A DNA stretch of 58,418 nucleotides. Source: Candidatus Fermentithermobacillaceae bacterium. Lineage in GTDB: Bacteria; Bacillota; Sulfobacillia; Fermentithermobacillales; Fermentithermobacillaceae. The position numbers were made by a program, and so were the translations under genes. The notes beneath the pieces are model-generated. The model made no database searches. It worked only from the letters and a program-made list of their open reading frames with translations, and was not told the DNA's origin. The stretch lies in contig JAAZEL010000046.1 of NCBI GenBank assembly GCA_012512325.1, positions 1 to 58,418 on the forward strand, read 5' to 3'. Shown here in pieces: positions 42,436 to 52,737 of this stretch; within the stretch, counting starts at the first letter, position 1; each line of letters begins with the position of its first letter.

Positions 42436-44286
42436 CTATTCCTTCTCAGCCTTCCGGCACAGCCCGAGTTCCTTAAGCTGCTCATCTGACACTTGGGACG
42501 GTGCACCTGTCAACAGGCATGTTCCCTTGGCGGTCTTGGGAAATGCAATCACGTCCCTTATGGTGCTTGCTCCCACCATCACCATCAAGAGCCTGTCGAG
42601 CCCGAAGGCGATCCCGCAATGGGGAGGCGCCCCGTACTCAAAGGCTTCCAGGAGAAAACCGAACTTCTCCTCGACTTCTTCGGCCGAGAGGCCGAGAAGC
42701 CTGAACATCTTGTCCTGAAGTTCCCTTTGATGTATACGTACGGAACCTGAGCCCAGTTCCACTCCGTTCAACACCAAGTCGTAAGCCCGTGCCCGCATCC
42801 GGGCTTTGTCTGTATCATCGTCAGATTCAAGCAAGTGTGCGTGCCTGGCAACAGGGCTGGTAAACGGATGGTGAGCCGCCTGCCAACGGGAATCCTCTTC
42901 GTTTCTTTCCAGAAGCGGGAACTCTGTGACCCACAAGAACTCATACTTGTCTTCCGGTATCAGTCCCAGCTTCTCCCCCAGAGTCAGACGGATCCTGCCC
43001 AAGGCCGTCACAGCCACCTCAAACGGGCCTGCGACTATCAGTACCAGGTCCCCTTCCTTGGCGCCGGCAGCCTGTGCAATGCCGGCCACCTCTTCATCTG
43101 ACAGGTGCTTTCGCACAGGGGACTTGGCTCCGCCCCCGGGAAGATAGGCCAGATGTATGAGGCCAGCAGCCCCAAACTCCTTAGCCTGCGCGGTAAGTAA
43201 ATCAAGTTCCTGCCTGGACATGCCTGCACATCCAGGGGCGCAGATGGCCCTCACCGTACCCTTGAGTTCAACTGTATTCCTGAACACCAGGAAGCCCGAT
43301 TCCCGCACCACACCGGTGATGTCGTGTATTTCCATCCCGAAGCGCGTATCGGGCTTGTCAGTGCCGTACCGCTCCATGGCCTCATCCCGCGTCATCCTGG
43401 GGAAAGGCAATCCGATTTCAACACCCAGGACTTCATTCCACAGGTGTTGCATCATCCCTTCCATGAGGGCAAACAACCGGTCCTCGTTTGCAAAGGACAC
43501 TTCGATGTCGATCTGGGTGAATTCAGGCTGCCTGTCAGCCCTAAGATCCTCGTCCCTGTAGCAACGGGCCAGCTGGAAATACTTGTCCACTCCCGAAACC
43601 ATGAGAAGCTGCTTGAACAGCTGGGGCGACTGGGCCAGGGCAAAAAAACTGCCCGGTTCCAACCTTGAAGGAACAAGGTAATCCCTGGCGCCTTCAGGAG
43701 TGCTCTTTGTCATGGTAGGCGTTTCTACCTCCCAAAACCCTTTCCGGGACAGGTAGTTCCTTATTGCCAACGTTGCCTTGTGCCTTAGCTCAAGGTTCCT
43801 GAGCATGGGCAACCTTCTGAGGTCGAGATACCTGTATCTCATCCTCAGCCCCTCGTCAGGCTCGGCTTCATCGCGGATTACGAAAGGAGGCGTCTTGGCC
43901 CTGTTGAACACCTTGATGTCATCGGCCATGACTTCAATCATGCCTGTGGGAGAATTCGGGTTTTCGGTGCCCGGCGCCCGCTTTACCACAGTGCCTGACA
44001 CGCACAGCACATATTCTGAACGCACTTTCTTGGCAAGCTTGAAACTCTCAGGGGTTCTGTTGTGATCCGTTACCACCTGCACCATGCCCGTGCGATCCCG
44101 GAGATCGATGAAAATCAGTTCGCCCAGGTCCCTCTGGCGGTTAACCCATCCCATGAGCACCACCTTGGAACCGGCATCTTTCTCCCTGAGTTCGCCACAG
44201 TAGCAAGTACGGCCCTGGCCTTCATAGCCGGATACTGCAACTGGCGGTGTTGCGTTTGTGAGTTTTTCTCCTTCAGCTGCTGCCAC
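42436..44286 (-). CDS. aspS: Aspartate-tRNA ligase (bacterial type with GAD domain)
   Basis: A 616-residue class II synthetase. The N-terminal OB domain holds VLMGWVNRQRDLGELIFIDLRDRTGMVQVV. Motif 2 includes YFQLARCYRDEDLRADRQPEFTQIDIE, and motif 3 is GIAFGLDRLLMVMVG. The bacterial GAD insertion (~300-410) is present. It charges tRNA-Asp, and possibly tRNA-Asn, with aspartate. GTG 44286 has AGGAGG nine bases upstream and overlaps hisS by 14 bases. The ~25-residue N-terminal extension is longer than usual. Confidence 0.97.
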   Translation of the reverse strand: MAAAEGEKLTNATPPVAVSGYEGQGRTCYCGELREKDAGSKVVLMGWVNRQRDLGELIFIDLRDRTGMVQVVTDHNRTPESFKLAKKVRSEYVLCVSGTVVKRAPGTENPNSPTGMIEVMADDIKVFNRAKTPPFVIRDEAEPDEGLRMRYRYLDLRRLPMLRNLELRHKATLAIRNYLSRKGFWEVETPTMTKSTPEGARDYLVPSRLEPGSFFALAQSPQLFKQLLMVSGVDKYFQLARCYRDEDLRADRQPEFTQIDIEVSFANEDRLFALMEGMMQHLWNEVLGVEIGLPFPRMTRDEAMERYGTDKPDTRFGMEIHDITGVVRESGFLVFRNTVELKGTVRAICAPGCAGMSRQELDLLTAQAKEFGAAGLIHLAYLPGGGAKSPVRKHLSDEEVAGIAQAAGAKEGDLVLIVAGPFEVAVTALGRIRLTLGEKLGLIPEDKYEFLWVTEFPLLERNEEDSRWQAAHHPFTSPVARHAHLLESDDDTDKARMRARAYDLVLNGVELGSGSVRIHQRELQDKMFRLLGLSAEEVEEKFGFLLEAFEYGAPPHCGIAFGLDRLLMVMVGASTIRDVIAFPKTAKGTCLLTGAPSQVSDEQLKELGLCRKAEKE

Positions 44287-45553
44287 CTGAGACTTCCTCC
44301 TTTAAGAAATCTACCACCTGTCCGGTCGGAACCTGCTTCTGCCATCCGTGTTCCATGGACCTTATTGTCACAAGACCTTGCCTGACTTCTTCCTCTCCGA
44401 GTATCGCAACATACCTGGCATTCAGCCTGTCGGCATGTTTCATCTGCGCCTTCACGCTTCTCCCAAGAGCGTCGAAGTCGCCGGAAATCCCGGCTCGGCG
44501 CAAGTCAACGAGGAGCTTGAAGCCTGCCTCGGGAATACGTCTATCTTCACTGTCAGGGAAAAGCACAAAACAATCAATGGATACCTCTGGCATCAACGGC
44601 CTTTCGCCCTTCTCCGCCGCCAGAATCAGCCTCTCAACACCCGCGGCAAACCCCACTCCGGGGCACGGTTTGCCGCCCAGTTCCTCAACGAGCCCATCGT
44701 AGCGCCCTCCGGCGATGACGGTATCCTGGGCTCCAAGGGGAGGCCACTTGAGTTCGAACACCGTCTTCGTGTAGTAGTCCAGCCCCCTGACCAGGGTTGG
44801 ATCCACGGCGTACTCAATTCCGAGGGATGTCAGTATCTCTTGAAGGGCCGCCCAATGTCTACGGCAATCATCGCACAGGTGATCCTGCATCAAGGGAACG
44901 TCCGCCACGGCTTCCCGGCACCCTTGGTTCTTGCAATCCAGAATCCTGAGGGGGTTGACCTCAAGCCTCTCCCGGCAATCCTGGCACAGCTCACCCGCCC
45001 TGTCCGAAACGTGCTTGAGGAAATCCTCCCTGTAAGCCTTTCGGCATTCAGGGCACCCGATGGTGTTGATATACAGTGTGGTGCCTGTAAGGCCCAGTTC
45101 CTCCGCTATCCTCACCCCAAGGAGGATCACTTCCGCATCTGAGTAAGCAGAGGGCGAACCCAGTATTTCCACGCCATACTGTACAAACTCCCTGTACCGG
45201 CCTGCCTGGGGTTTTTCGTAGCGGAACATGGAACCCAGGTAGAACAGTTTTCTCGGCAAAGGGCCTCCGGCAAGCCCGCGTTCCAAGAACGCCCTGGCAA
45301 CAGGGGCGGTGCCTTCAGGCCTGAGGGTCAGATCCCTGCCTCCCTTGTCCTTGAATGTGTACATCTCTTTGCGGACAATGTCAGTGGCCTCCCCCACCGC
45401 CCTTGCGAACAGTTCGGTGTGTTCGAACATGGGAGTCCTGATCTCCTCAAAGTTGTAAATCTTAGAGAGCCGTCTAAGGAGCGCTTCGATATATGCCCAC
45501 TTGTGCGACTCGGGAGGCAAGATATCATTGGTGCCCCGAGGTGCTCTAAGCAT
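44273..45553 (-). CDS. hisS: Histidine-tRNA ligase
   Basis: A 426-residue class II synthetase. It begins MLRAPRGTNDILPPES, with motif 1 near EEIRTPMFEHTELFARAVGEATDIV, motif 2 RKLFYLGSMFRYEKPQAGRYREFVQYGVEI, and the histidine motif VRGLDYYTKTVFEL (RGLDYY). GVGFAAGVERLIL is motif 3. A C-terminal anticodon-binding domain follows. GGGAGGGG lies five bases before ATG. It is coupled with aspS, the standard Bacillota arrangement. The 47-base gap before it leaves no room for a T-box. Confidence 0.97.
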   Translation of the reverse strand: MLRAPRGTNDILPPESHKWAYIEALLRRLSKIYNFEEIRTPMFEHTELFARAVGEATDIVRKEMYTFKDKGGRDLTLRPEGTAPVARAFLERGLAGGPLPRKLFYLGSMFRYEKPQAGRYREFVQYGVEILGSPSAYSDAEVILLGVRIAEELGLTGTTLYINTIGCPECRKAYREDFLKHVSDRAGELCQDCRERLEVNPLRILDCKNQGCREAVADVPLMQDHLCDDCRRHWAALQEILTSLGIEYAVDPTLVRGLDYYTKTVFELKWPPLGAQDTVIAGGRYDGLVEELGGKPCPGVGFAAGVERLILAAEKGERPLMPEVSIDCFVLFPDSEDRRIPEAGFKLLVDLRRAGISGDFDALGRSVKAQMKHADRLNARYVAILGEEEVRQGLVTIRSMEHGWQKQVPTGQVVDFLKEEVSGGSS

Positions 45554-45600
45554 TGCTACCCCTCCCAGGGATTTTGTTTGTTCATCTAAGATACCATACT

Positions 45601-46272
45601 TTAGAACAAAAAGGGGTTTTCTGTGCGTTCCCTTCCCACGGTGGTAGGTTCACCGTGGCCCGGATATATAACGGTATCGTCGGGTAGGATCAAAACCTTA
45701 TTGCGGATGCTGTCAAGGAGCTGTCCGGTGTCGCCGCCCGGAAGATCCGTCCTGCCCACGCTCACGCTGAAGATGAGGTCTCCTGAGAAGAGCACTCCCG
45801 GTACCCGGCGCCCGGAGTCCCCGCTCCCAGGCCGGTACAGGCATACGGAGCCAGGGCTGTGCCCCGGTGTCCCCAGCACTTGAAGGCCGGTATTCCCGAA
45901 GGTGATCACGTCCCCTTCCTTCACGAAGCCGACCTCTTTTGGCCGAATCATTGTTTCATTACCGGGAAATGCCCTCATCCAACCCGGATCCTCCAGAAAA
46001 ACGCTGTCAGCCTTAGAGATCAGCACGGGGACCGGCTTCTTGGCCTGGATAAACCCAGTTTCAAGGAAATGGTCGATATGGCCGTGGGTAATCACGATGT
46101 ACCGAAGGTCAAGCCCCCGGCTGTCGATGAAATCCAGGATTTCCTGGCCGTTCCCGCCAGGATCTATCGCCACGGCTTTCCCTGACCCTTCATCTTCTGC
46201 AACGTAGCAGTTTGTCTGCAGCAAGCCCACCACGAGCGTGTGTACCTTCACCGGCAACCCGCCTTTCATCAT
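45601..46272 (-). CDS. MBL-fold metallo-hydrolase (glyoxalase II-like)
   Basis: A 223-residue metallo-beta-lactamase-fold enzyme. The metal motif THGHIDHFLETG (HxHxDH), LGTPGHSPGSVCLY, LFSGDLIF and YPGHGEPTTVG supply the full dinuclear site. It is of the small hydroxyacylglutathione-hydrolase-like type that sits in the relA-dtd-hisS neighbourhood of many Bacillota. Substrate unknown; a thioester such as a bacillithiol or CoA adduct is possible. GTG at 46251 with AAAGGCGGG upstream is an alternative start. Confidence 0.92.
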   Translation of the reverse strand: MMKGGLPVKVHTLVVGLLQTNCYVAEDEGSGKAVAIDPGGNGQEILDFIDSRGLDLRYIVITHGHIDHFLETGFIQAKKPVPVLISKADSVFLEDPGWMRAFPGNETMIRPKEVGFVKEGDVITFGNTGLQVLGTPGHSPGSVCLYRPGSGDSGRRVPGVLFSGDLIFSVSVGRTDLPGGDTGQLLDSIRNKVLILPDDTVIYPGHGEPTTVGRERTENPFLF

Positions 46273-46304
46273 GGAATCAACCTAAACCGCCAGGCGTATC
46301 CAGG

Positions 46305-46754
46305 TCAAAACTCCTTCTCGCTTGAAATCAATATGGTAACAGGCCCGTCGTTGACCAGTTCCACTTGCATGTATGCCCCGAAAACCCCCGTCTTGACGGT
46401 CAAGCCCATGCGCTGCAATTCCTCTACCACTTTCAGGTACAAGTGCTCACCCTTTTCAGGGGGAGCGGCTTGGTCAAAACCGGGCCGCTTGCCCTTCTTG
46501 ACGTCACCGTACAGGGTAAACTGGGACACCACAAGGACCTCCCCGGAAACATCCAGAAGAGATAGGTTCATCTTGCCTTCCTCGTCAGGGAACACCCTGA
46601 GGCCGGCAAGCTTGCCCGCCATATATGACACATCTTTTTCAGTGTCGTTTTTCCCCACGCCTAAAAGCACAAGGGCCCCCGGGCCGATGGCTGAGACTTC
46701 CGCACCATCCACTACCACTCTTGCGCTTCTCACCCGTTGGAATACAGCCCGCAC
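46305..46754 (-). CDS. dtd: D-aminoacyl-tRNA deacylase
   Basis: A 149-residue enzyme. It begins [17 protein letters not shown] and contains [15 protein letters not shown]-like and [23 protein letters not shown] (with the catalytic SQFTLYG). The Gly-cis-Pro motif lies in [13 protein letters not shown]. It removes D-amino acids, and glycine, from mischarged tRNA. GGGGAGG lies four bases before ATG; the relA stop is three bases upstream, so they are coupled. Confidence 0.97.
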   Translation of the reverse strand: MRAVFQRVRSARVVVDGAEVSAIGPGALVLLGVGKNDTEKDVSYMAGKLAGLRVFPDEEGKMNLSLLDVSGEVLVVSQFTLYGDVKKGKRPGFDQAAPPEKGEHLYLKVVEELQRMGLTVKTGVFGAYMQVELVNDGPVTILISSEKEF

Positions 46755-46757
46755 ATC

Positions 46758-48968
46758 TTACCTCCCCTTACCGAAAACACGTTTTACCGTTATGATTCCT
46801 TCTATCTGCCTGATCCCGGCAACCACTTTCTTGAGTTCATCCAGGTCATGGGTCTCAAATTGGATGTTGATCGTTCCAGTCCCGTCAGGCCGTCCCCTGG
46901 CCGTGGCGTTGGTGATGTTGGAGCCCATGTCGGCGATGACCGATGTGATTTCAGCAAACAGTCCAGGCCTGTCCACACCCTCCGCCAGTATTTCTACGGG
47001 ATACGAAGCCCTTACCTCGGTTTGCCACGCCGTTTCGATAAAACGTTCAGTATCGGTAAGGGACATAAGGGTGGGGCAATCAAGCCTGTGGACGGTAACG
47101 CCCCGTCCCCTTGTGATATACCCGATTATGGGATCTCCGGGTACAGGTGAACAGCATTGGGCCAGGCGCACCAAGATCCCGTCCATCCCTTTGACGATGA
47201 CCGCTTCTTCCGGCCCCCTCGGTTTCCTGGGGACTACCTTGGGGGCTTCCTCGTCCCGCTTGGGCAACAGATCCGGCGCCGTCCTGACGGCTTCGTCGCG
47301 TAACTTGGTGGTCACGTGGACTGCGCTTATGCCCCCGTAGGAAATGGCCGCATACAAGCTTTGTATATCAGGGTAGTTCATCTTGCGCAGCACGTTCCCG
47401 GCTACCCCGGCTTCTATGAGATCCCCCAGCTTCACACCTAGTTTCTGCTGCACCTCAGCCTCAAGGGTGGCCTTGCCCCGGGCAATGTCTTCCTCCCTGA
47501 GCTGTTTCCTGAAAAACGAGCGTATCTTAGATCGCGCCTGGGACGTCTTTACTATATCCAGCCAGTCCCGGCTGGGCCCGGATGACTGCCGGGAAGTGAG
47601 TATCTCCACTATATCCCCTGTATTGAGCTTGTAGGACAAGGGTACCCGCCTGCCGTTGCCCTTTGCCCCCACACACCTGTGGCCCACGTCTGTGTGAATC
47701 CTGTAGGCGAAATCAAGGGGCGTTGAGCCCACGGGCAAATCGATCACATCGCCCTTGGGAGTGAAGACAAACACCTCGTCGTTAAACACGTCGATCTTGA
47801 GGGCTTCCATGAACTCCCCGGCGTCGGTCATCTCCCTTTGCCAGTCCAGGAGCTGGCGCAACCACGACATCTTTTGGTCAAAGGATTGGTCCGACTTCCT
47901 TTCTTTGTACTTCCAGTGAGCCGCGCTGCCGTACTCGGCAGTCCTGTCCATCTCCCTGGTCCTTATCTGTAACTCGAAAGGCTGCCCTAAAGGCCCCAAC
48001 ACGGTGGTATGGAGTGACTGGTAACCGTTGGGCTTGGGCATGGCGATGTAGTCTTTGAACCTTCCGGGCATGGGCTTCCATAGGTTATGGACCAAACCCA
48101 GCACCTCGTAGCAATCACTCACAGTGGCGGTGATCACCCGCACCGCCAGGAGATCATATATCTGGGAAAGGTCGGTGCCCTGGCGTTGCATTTTCCTGTA
48201 TATGCTGTACAGATTCTTGGCCCTTCCCTGGACTTCCGCCTGTATGCCGTGGTCTGAAAGCAGGCTTTGCAGACGGCTGATCACCATGGCTACCTCGGCT
48301 TCACGCTCGCTGCGCTTGCTCGCTATCTGTTCCGCCAGTGCCTGGTATTCTTCAGGGTAAAGGTACCTAAACCCCAGATCTTCAAGTTCCCACTTGAACC
48401 GCCAAATCCCCAGGCGGTGGGCAAGGGGCGCGTATATATCCAGGGTCTCTTCGGCGGTTTGCCGCTGTTTCTCAAGGGGGAGGGCGTCAAGAGTCCTGAG
48501 GTTGTGCAAGCGATCGGCAAGCCTGATAACCACAACCCGCCAGTCTTCCGCCATGGCAAGGAACATCTTTCGCAGGTTAGACACTTGTTCTTCCATCCGC
48601 GAGTGGAACTGTATCCTGCTGAGCTTGGTTACGCCGTCCACCAGCCTGGCTATCTCGGTGCCAAACTCCTGGGTTATTTGTTCGAGGGTAATGTCGGTGT
48701 CTTCCACCACGTCATGGAGCAAGGCAGCGGCCAGAGTGTGAGCATCCCCTTCCAGCTCAGATAGTATCCGGGCTACAGCAACGGGATGCTCGATATATTC
48801 CTCTCCTGACAGCCTGAATTGCCCTTCGTGAGCCTTGGCAGCAAAAACATAGGCCCTTTGGACCAGTTCCCTGTCCTGTTCCGTCAAGTAAGCACCTATG
48901 TCTGCTTGCAGTTTTTTCACTGCCATCGGCCCGGCCGTCTGCCCCCCTTTATTCTGAAAAAACGACAT
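46758..48968 (-). CDS. relA: Bifunctional (p)ppGpp synthetase/hydrolase (RelA/SpoT)
   Basis: A 736-residue long RSH protein. The HD hydrolase domain is intact (AKAHEGQFRLSGEEYIEHPVAVA, ALLHDVVEDTDI). The synthetase domain has VRVITATVSDCYEVLGLVHNLWKPMPGRFKDYIAMPKPNGYQSLHTTV and FELQIRTREMDRTAEYGSAAHWKYK. TGS (VFTPKGDVIDLPVGSTPLDFAYRIHTDVGHRCVGAK) and ACT domains follow. It makes and destroys the alarmone in response to starvation. GGGAGG is ~13 bases before the chosen ATG, and a second start 14 codons later is possible. Confidence 0.97.
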   Translation of the reverse strand: MSFFQNKGGQTAGPMAVKKLQADIGAYLTEQDRELVQRAYVFAAKAHEGQFRLSGEEYIEHPVAVARILSELEGDAHTLAAALLHDVVEDTDITLEQITQEFGTEIARLVDGVTKLSRIQFHSRMEEQVSNLRKMFLAMAEDWRVVVIRLADRLHNLRTLDALPLEKQRQTAEETLDIYAPLAHRLGIWRFKWELEDLGFRYLYPEEYQALAEQIASKRSEREAEVAMVISRLQSLLSDHGIQAEVQGRAKNLYSIYRKMQRQGTDLSQIYDLLAVRVITATVSDCYEVLGLVHNLWKPMPGRFKDYIAMPKPNGYQSLHTTVLGPLGQPFELQIRTREMDRTAEYGSAAHWKYKERKSDQSFDQKMSWLRQLLDWQREMTDAGEFMEALKIDVFNDEVFVFTPKGDVIDLPVGSTPLDFAYRIHTDVGHRCVGAKGNGRRVPLSYKLNTGDIVEILTSRQSSGPSRDWLDIVKTSQARSKIRSFFRKQLREEDIARGKATLEAEVQQKLGVKLGDLIEAGVAGNVLRKMNYPDIQSLYAAISYGGISAVHVTTKLRDEAVRTAPDLLPKRDEEAPKVVPRKPRGPEEAVIVKGMDGILVRLAQCCSPVPGDPIIGYITRGRGVTVHRLDCPTLMSLTDTERFIETAWQTEVRASYPVEILAEGVDRPGLFAEITSVIADMGSNITNATARGRPDGTGTINIQFETHDLDELKKVVAGIRQIEGIITVKRVFGKGR

Positions 48969-49063
48969 TCCCGGTGTGCCTCCCAGCCCGAATGTCGCTT
49001 TTTGTAAGCGTATGTATTGGATTGCACCTCAAACTTGCTGCTTACAAGGTGTCCCGTGTATCG

Positions 49064-49606
49064 TCAACTGTCGAGCTTCACCACTGAATACACGTCATAC
49101 CCCATTTTAGATAGATTAGCCCTACCAGGGATGTAAGTCAACTCAATCAGAAACACCACAGCAGCCACTTGACCGCCTAGTTTTTCCACCATATCAATGG
49201 TGGCGGCAATGGTACCTCCTGTTGCCAGCAGATCGTCAACCACAAGCACCCGCTGGCCGGGCTCTACTGCATCCTTATGTATTTCAAGGGTGTCGGTTCC
49301 GTACTCCAGCTCGTACTCCCCGCTGAGAGTCTCCCACGGCAGCTTCCCCTTTTTCCTGACCGGCGCAAAACCTTTGCCCATGGCATAAGCAAGTGCACTG
49401 CCCACCAGGAACCCCCTGGCCTCAGGCGCCACAATCACGTCAAATTGTATATCTTTGCACACACCTTTGAGGGCATCGATGCACTTCCTAAACACCTCAG
49501 GATCTTTCAGAAGCGGGGTTATGTCTTTGAAACTAACCCCCTTCCGGGGAAAATCCGGAATCACCCGAATCTTCGACATTATTTGTTTCTCAACGCTTTC
49601 CCCCAT
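49064..49606 (-). CDS. apt: Adenine phosphoribosyltransferase
   Basis: A 180-residue type I phosphoribosyltransferase. It carries [58 protein letters not shown] and the PRPP loop [16 protein letters not shown]. It salvages adenine to AMP. GAGGGAGGG lies six bases before ATG 49606; the start overlaps recJ by 17 bases. The recJ-apt-relA order is common in Bacillota. Confidence 0.97.
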   Translation of the reverse strand: MGESVEKQIMSKIRVIPDFPRKGVSFKDITPLLKDPEVFRKCIDALKGVCKDIQFDVIVAPEARGFLVGSALAYAMGKGFAPVRKKGKLPWETLSGEYELEYGTDTLEIHKDAVEPGQRVLVVDDLLATGGTIAATIDMVEKLGGQVAAVVFLIELTYIPGRANLSKMGYDVYSVVKLDS

Positions 49607-52322
49607 GTCTTAACCCTCCCTCAAATCGTTGCATTAGCTGTCCTGCAGTTTTCCGGAGCCTGCGTCCCTGCACATACATGGGCGACCCTGACAGGCTCAC
49701 TTGTCCTTTGGGCCTGTGTAAGACAAACATAGGCATCCGGTTGACAAGGTCGGAAGATATCATATCCAGTTCCATCATAATGGAAATACACGACCCCAAC
49801 AGCACCAACTGCTGCTCATATGCGGCGCCTTCAAGCCCCGCAATGCCCTGTTTATACAAGGGGCTGGCTTCCCACACAGGTATCTTGCCGTTCCCCGGCC
49901 TCCCAATGAGAAATTTCCACACTCGCTCCACGTATTCCTTTGACGGGTAGCGAGCATGGAGCCACCTTATTGAATCGTCCACATATGTGTCCAGGAACAT
50001 GCTTTCCACTCCCGGGGTCATTGACAACTGCGTAAGCTTCTCGGAAGATTTCCCGGAAACGGGCGGGTGCACCACCAACAGCCTGAGCTCGCGTCCCAGA
50101 TCCTCGTCTATGAGTTCCCAAGGTGCCGTAGACACCACTACCCCGTCGCCCTTCTCCAGGATGACTCTTGCGTTGTGGGCAAGCGCCCCTCGCTGTCCGC
50201 TTAAGTGGAGCCCGGCTTGGGCGCCAAGACGTCTCAGCCCCACCCATATGGAGGCTGCGGCATCACTGCTCCATGTGTACACAACCGTAGGGCTCCCGTC
50301 CGGGATGTAACGGGCCAGACTCAGGTAATTACCCCCTAGCATGCTCCAGGGAAGCCTGACGTCTTCCACGTACAGGGACACCCTCTCCCGGCCAAGATAT
50401 GTGTCGCGGTTGGGGGTGAATACCAGGTCACAAGCTCCCGGAAAGCACACATGCAGACTCCTGTGGCCTGCGCCGAACCATATTAACCTGGCCTGATTGT
50501 AGTTTCCGCCCTTTGCGCCAATTGTGAGCTCAAGGTGTTCCCCGGTTTTGCCCAGCAATCTCGCCCCGGTGATCCTGGCTCCGAAAACCCCCAAAGCAGG
50601 CCTGGGATTCCCTGCCCCAAAGGGCTCCAAGGATACAAGGGGCATCAAAACGTCGTCGCGGCAATCCTCAACCCCTAGCAGCCCGTCCAACTGCAACACG
50701 GATTCGAGCAGTTTATCCTCCAAGAGCTTCCGCACCACGCCTTCAAACTTGTCAGCGAACGCGGGGATGTCTTCATCCCTCACCGAAAACCCCCCGGCCG
50801 ATTCGTGTCCCCCGTAGTTCACAAGGAATTCCCTGCATTCTGACAATGCCTGGTGCACGTTGAGTCCCGGGATTCCCCTTACCGAGCCCTTGAGCACCGG
50901 GCCTTCGCCTGCCATCAAGGCGCAGGGCCGCCAGTGCCTGTCCCTCACCTTTGAGGCCGCTATGCCCACAACTCCTTGATGCCACTCTCTTCCAACCTCA
51001 CAGATGGAGTAGCGGGGATAGCCGTAACGGGTCGCGCCGGTGTCCTTGCCTGCAGCCAACCAAGTCGCCGGATCACCGGCTGCGGGTTCCACCGCAAGCT
51101 TGCCAATTCTTTCATAACATTCCTCAAGTATCGCCAGTTCAATCTTGCGCCTTTCCCTGTTAAGCCTGTCCAGTTCCCGGGCAAGCTCAAACCCTTTACG
51201 CAAATCATTCTCACACAGCAAGGCGAACGCATCCCGAGCGTGGCTGAGCCGGGCTGCGGCATTGATCCTGGGAACCAAGGCAAACATCACATCCCGCTCA
51301 AACTCCAAGGGGCGGCCTTGGACAAGATCGCCCAAGGTCCCCTCATCCCAGCGCCCCAGCCCCTCCCATTCATCCGGTACGTTTTCACCCAACTTATCCG
51401 CCGCGGTGTCATTTGGGCTGTCATTGACGTCATATAGCCTAAGGTCTTGTCCCATCTTGAACACGCCTGATACGCAGAGCAAGGCCAGGATTCCCGGACG
51501 ATGTGTGCGCTGCAAGAGCTTCAGGCCTTGTCTTGCCCACAGGCGGTTAAGCCCGGTCACAGGATGCCCGTCTCCTGCAACGGACATGGCCAGCATGTCA
51601 GTGCCCCAATCGTGTGGTATCCCGTCCCCGAGACCCCTTTGGAGGAGAAAAGCCTTGGCCAATAGGTACGCAACCCCGGCACCTGTGAGATGGTGAAGCC
51701 TGAAACCCTCCCATGAAGGCAAATGGGGATTCAAGACTGAAACGGCGTCAGGCAGGGAAGGGCCCGGCCTGTGGTGGTCGGTGATGATCACGTCTATCCC
51801 AAAGCCCTTGGCCTTTTCGCATGCGTCCCACCCGGTGATCCCGCAATCGGCGGTGACTATCAGGTTGATTCCTTCCTCATGAAACCTGTCTATGAGCTTG
51901 GCGTGAAAGCCATATCCGTCCTGAAACCTGCATGGGAAGAATGCCTCCACATGCTGTATCCCCCCAAATTCCAGGCCTTCCTTGAGGATCACCGCGGAAG
52001 TCACGCCGTCGGCATCGAAATCGGAATATACGAGTACCTTTTCGCCGGAACCGGCCGCTTGGCCCAGCCTCTGCAAGGCTGCTTCAATACCCGGCAGAGC
52101 CATGAGGTCCGGAAGGGAGGATTGTCCTGTCCAAAGCTCCACTGCGTCTTGGATACAGCCGCCGGCCCGCCGAAGCAGCAATGACGCGGTTTCCGCCGGA
52201 ACGGCCAGCATCTCTGACAGGGCGTCAACTTGGGCCGGGTCGGTGGGCACCGGGTGGTCCCACCGGGCATAAGATCCTGTTATGTATGTCATGAGAACGT
52301 TTGCAAGTACATCTTCCTTCAT
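49590..52322 (-). CDS. recJ: Single-stranded-DNA-specific exonuclease RecJ, long form
   Basis: A 910-residue DHH nuclease. Motif I is [17 protein letters not shown], motif II has ADCG in [15 protein letters not shown], motif III is IITDHHRPG (DHH) with VLNPHLPSW, and motif IV aligns as [16 protein letters not shown] with its Asp in place. The DHHA1 motif is [14 protein letters not shown]. The OB domain and a ~300-residue C-terminal extension, often helicase-like in Bacillota RecJ, follow. It degrades single strands 5' to 3' in recombination and mismatch repair. The lapA stop is four bases upstream. Confidence 0.95.
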   Translation of the reverse strand: MKEDVLANVLMTYITGSYARWDHPVPTDPAQVDALSEMLAVPAETASLLLRRAGGCIQDAVELWTGQSSLPDLMALPGIEAALQRLGQAAGSGEKVLVYSDFDADGVTSAVILKEGLEFGGIQHVEAFFPCRFQDGYGFHAKLIDRFHEEGINLIVTADCGITGWDACEKAKGFGIDVIITDHHRPGPSLPDAVSVLNPHLPSWEGFRLHHLTGAGVAYLLAKAFLLQRGLGDGIPHDWGTDMLAMSVAGDGHPVTGLNRLWARQGLKLLQRTHRPGILALLCVSGVFKMGQDLRLYDVNDSPNDTAADKLGENVPDEWEGLGRWDEGTLGDLVQGRPLEFERDVMFALVPRINAAARLSHARDAFALLCENDLRKGFELARELDRLNRERRKIELAILEECYERIGKLAVEPAAGDPATWLAAGKDTGATRYGYPRYSICEVGREWHQGVVGIAASKVRDRHWRPCALMAGEGPVLKGSVRGIPGLNVHQALSECREFLVNYGGHESAGGFSVRDEDIPAFADKFEGVVRKLLEDKLLESVLQLDGLLGVEDCRDDVLMPLVSLEPFGAGNPRPALGVFGARITGARLLGKTGEHLELTIGAKGGNYNQARLIWFGAGHRSLHVCFPGACDLVFTPNRDTYLGRERVSLYVEDVRLPWSMLGGNYLSLARYIPDGSPTVVYTWSSDAAASIWVGLRRLGAQAGLHLSGQRGALAHNARVILEKGDGVVVSTAPWELIDEDLGRELRLLVVHPPVSGKSSEKLTQLSMTPGVESMFLDTYVDDSIRWLHARYPSKEYVERVWKFLIGRPGNGKIPVWEASPLYKQGIAGLEGAAYEQQLVLLGSCISIMMELDMISSDLVNRMPMFVLHRPKGQVSLSGSPMYVQGRRLRKTAGQLMQRFEGGLRHGGKR

Positions 52323-52326
52323 CTTG

Positions 52327-52737
52327 TTACAGGGTATCTCTCTCCGTCCTGTGAGCTTCCATGGCTATTTCCATGGCCCTTAGCTCTGCTTCCAGTCTCT
52401 CGGCTTTATCTCTCTGTTCCTCCAGAGCTTGCTCCAATTGCTTGACTTGTCTTGTAGACGCCTCAAGGGCCTTGGTAAGCTGCCTCACCTGCCCCCTGAC
52501 CTTGGCGCCTTTGAGCCAGGTCCAAACCGTCCCCACAAGCAGGCCGATTAGCAATGAGCCCAGGACCACGATTGCCATGTTGAGGGACAGGCTCCAACTC
52601 AAGAAGGTTATGGAAACCATTTGCGCATTCTGGACGGCAAATATCACCACCGGAATCAGCAGCAGCACCACCAATATGAGCAACGGACTCACCTCCCGGA
52701 TGTCCTGCCGGAGTATCAAGTTAACACGTCGGTTCAT
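52327..52737 (-). CDS. LapA-domain (DUF1049) membrane protein
   Basis: A 136-residue protein with two membrane helices (LLILVVLLLIPVVIFAVQNAQMVSITFLSW and LNMAIVVLGSLLIGLLVGTVW) and a C-terminal coiled coil (QLTKALEASTRQVKQLEQALEEQRDKAERLEAELRAMEI). This order, with the FAVQN...V.F..W pattern, is the LapA domain (LPS assembly protein A). The organism is presumably Gram-positive, so its role is probably general membrane scaffolding. ATGA overlap with the upstream DUF559 gene; recJ follows after four bases. Confidence 0.88.
   Translation of the reverse strand: MNRRVNLILRQDIREVSPLLILVVLLLIPVVIFAVQNAQMVSITFLSWSLSLNMAIVVLGSLLIGLLVGTVWTWLKGAKVRGQVRQLTKALEASTRQVKQLEQALEEQRDKAERLEAELRAMEIAMEAHRTERDTL

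Noticed and set aside
45554-45600. T-box riboswitch before hisS
   Set aside because: The gap to the upstream gene is only 47 bases, too short for a T-box leader.
46240-47340. 366-residue plus-strand ORF across dtd/relA
   Set aside because: Antisense to two certain genes; Ser/Thr/Pro-rich, typical of a shadow frame.
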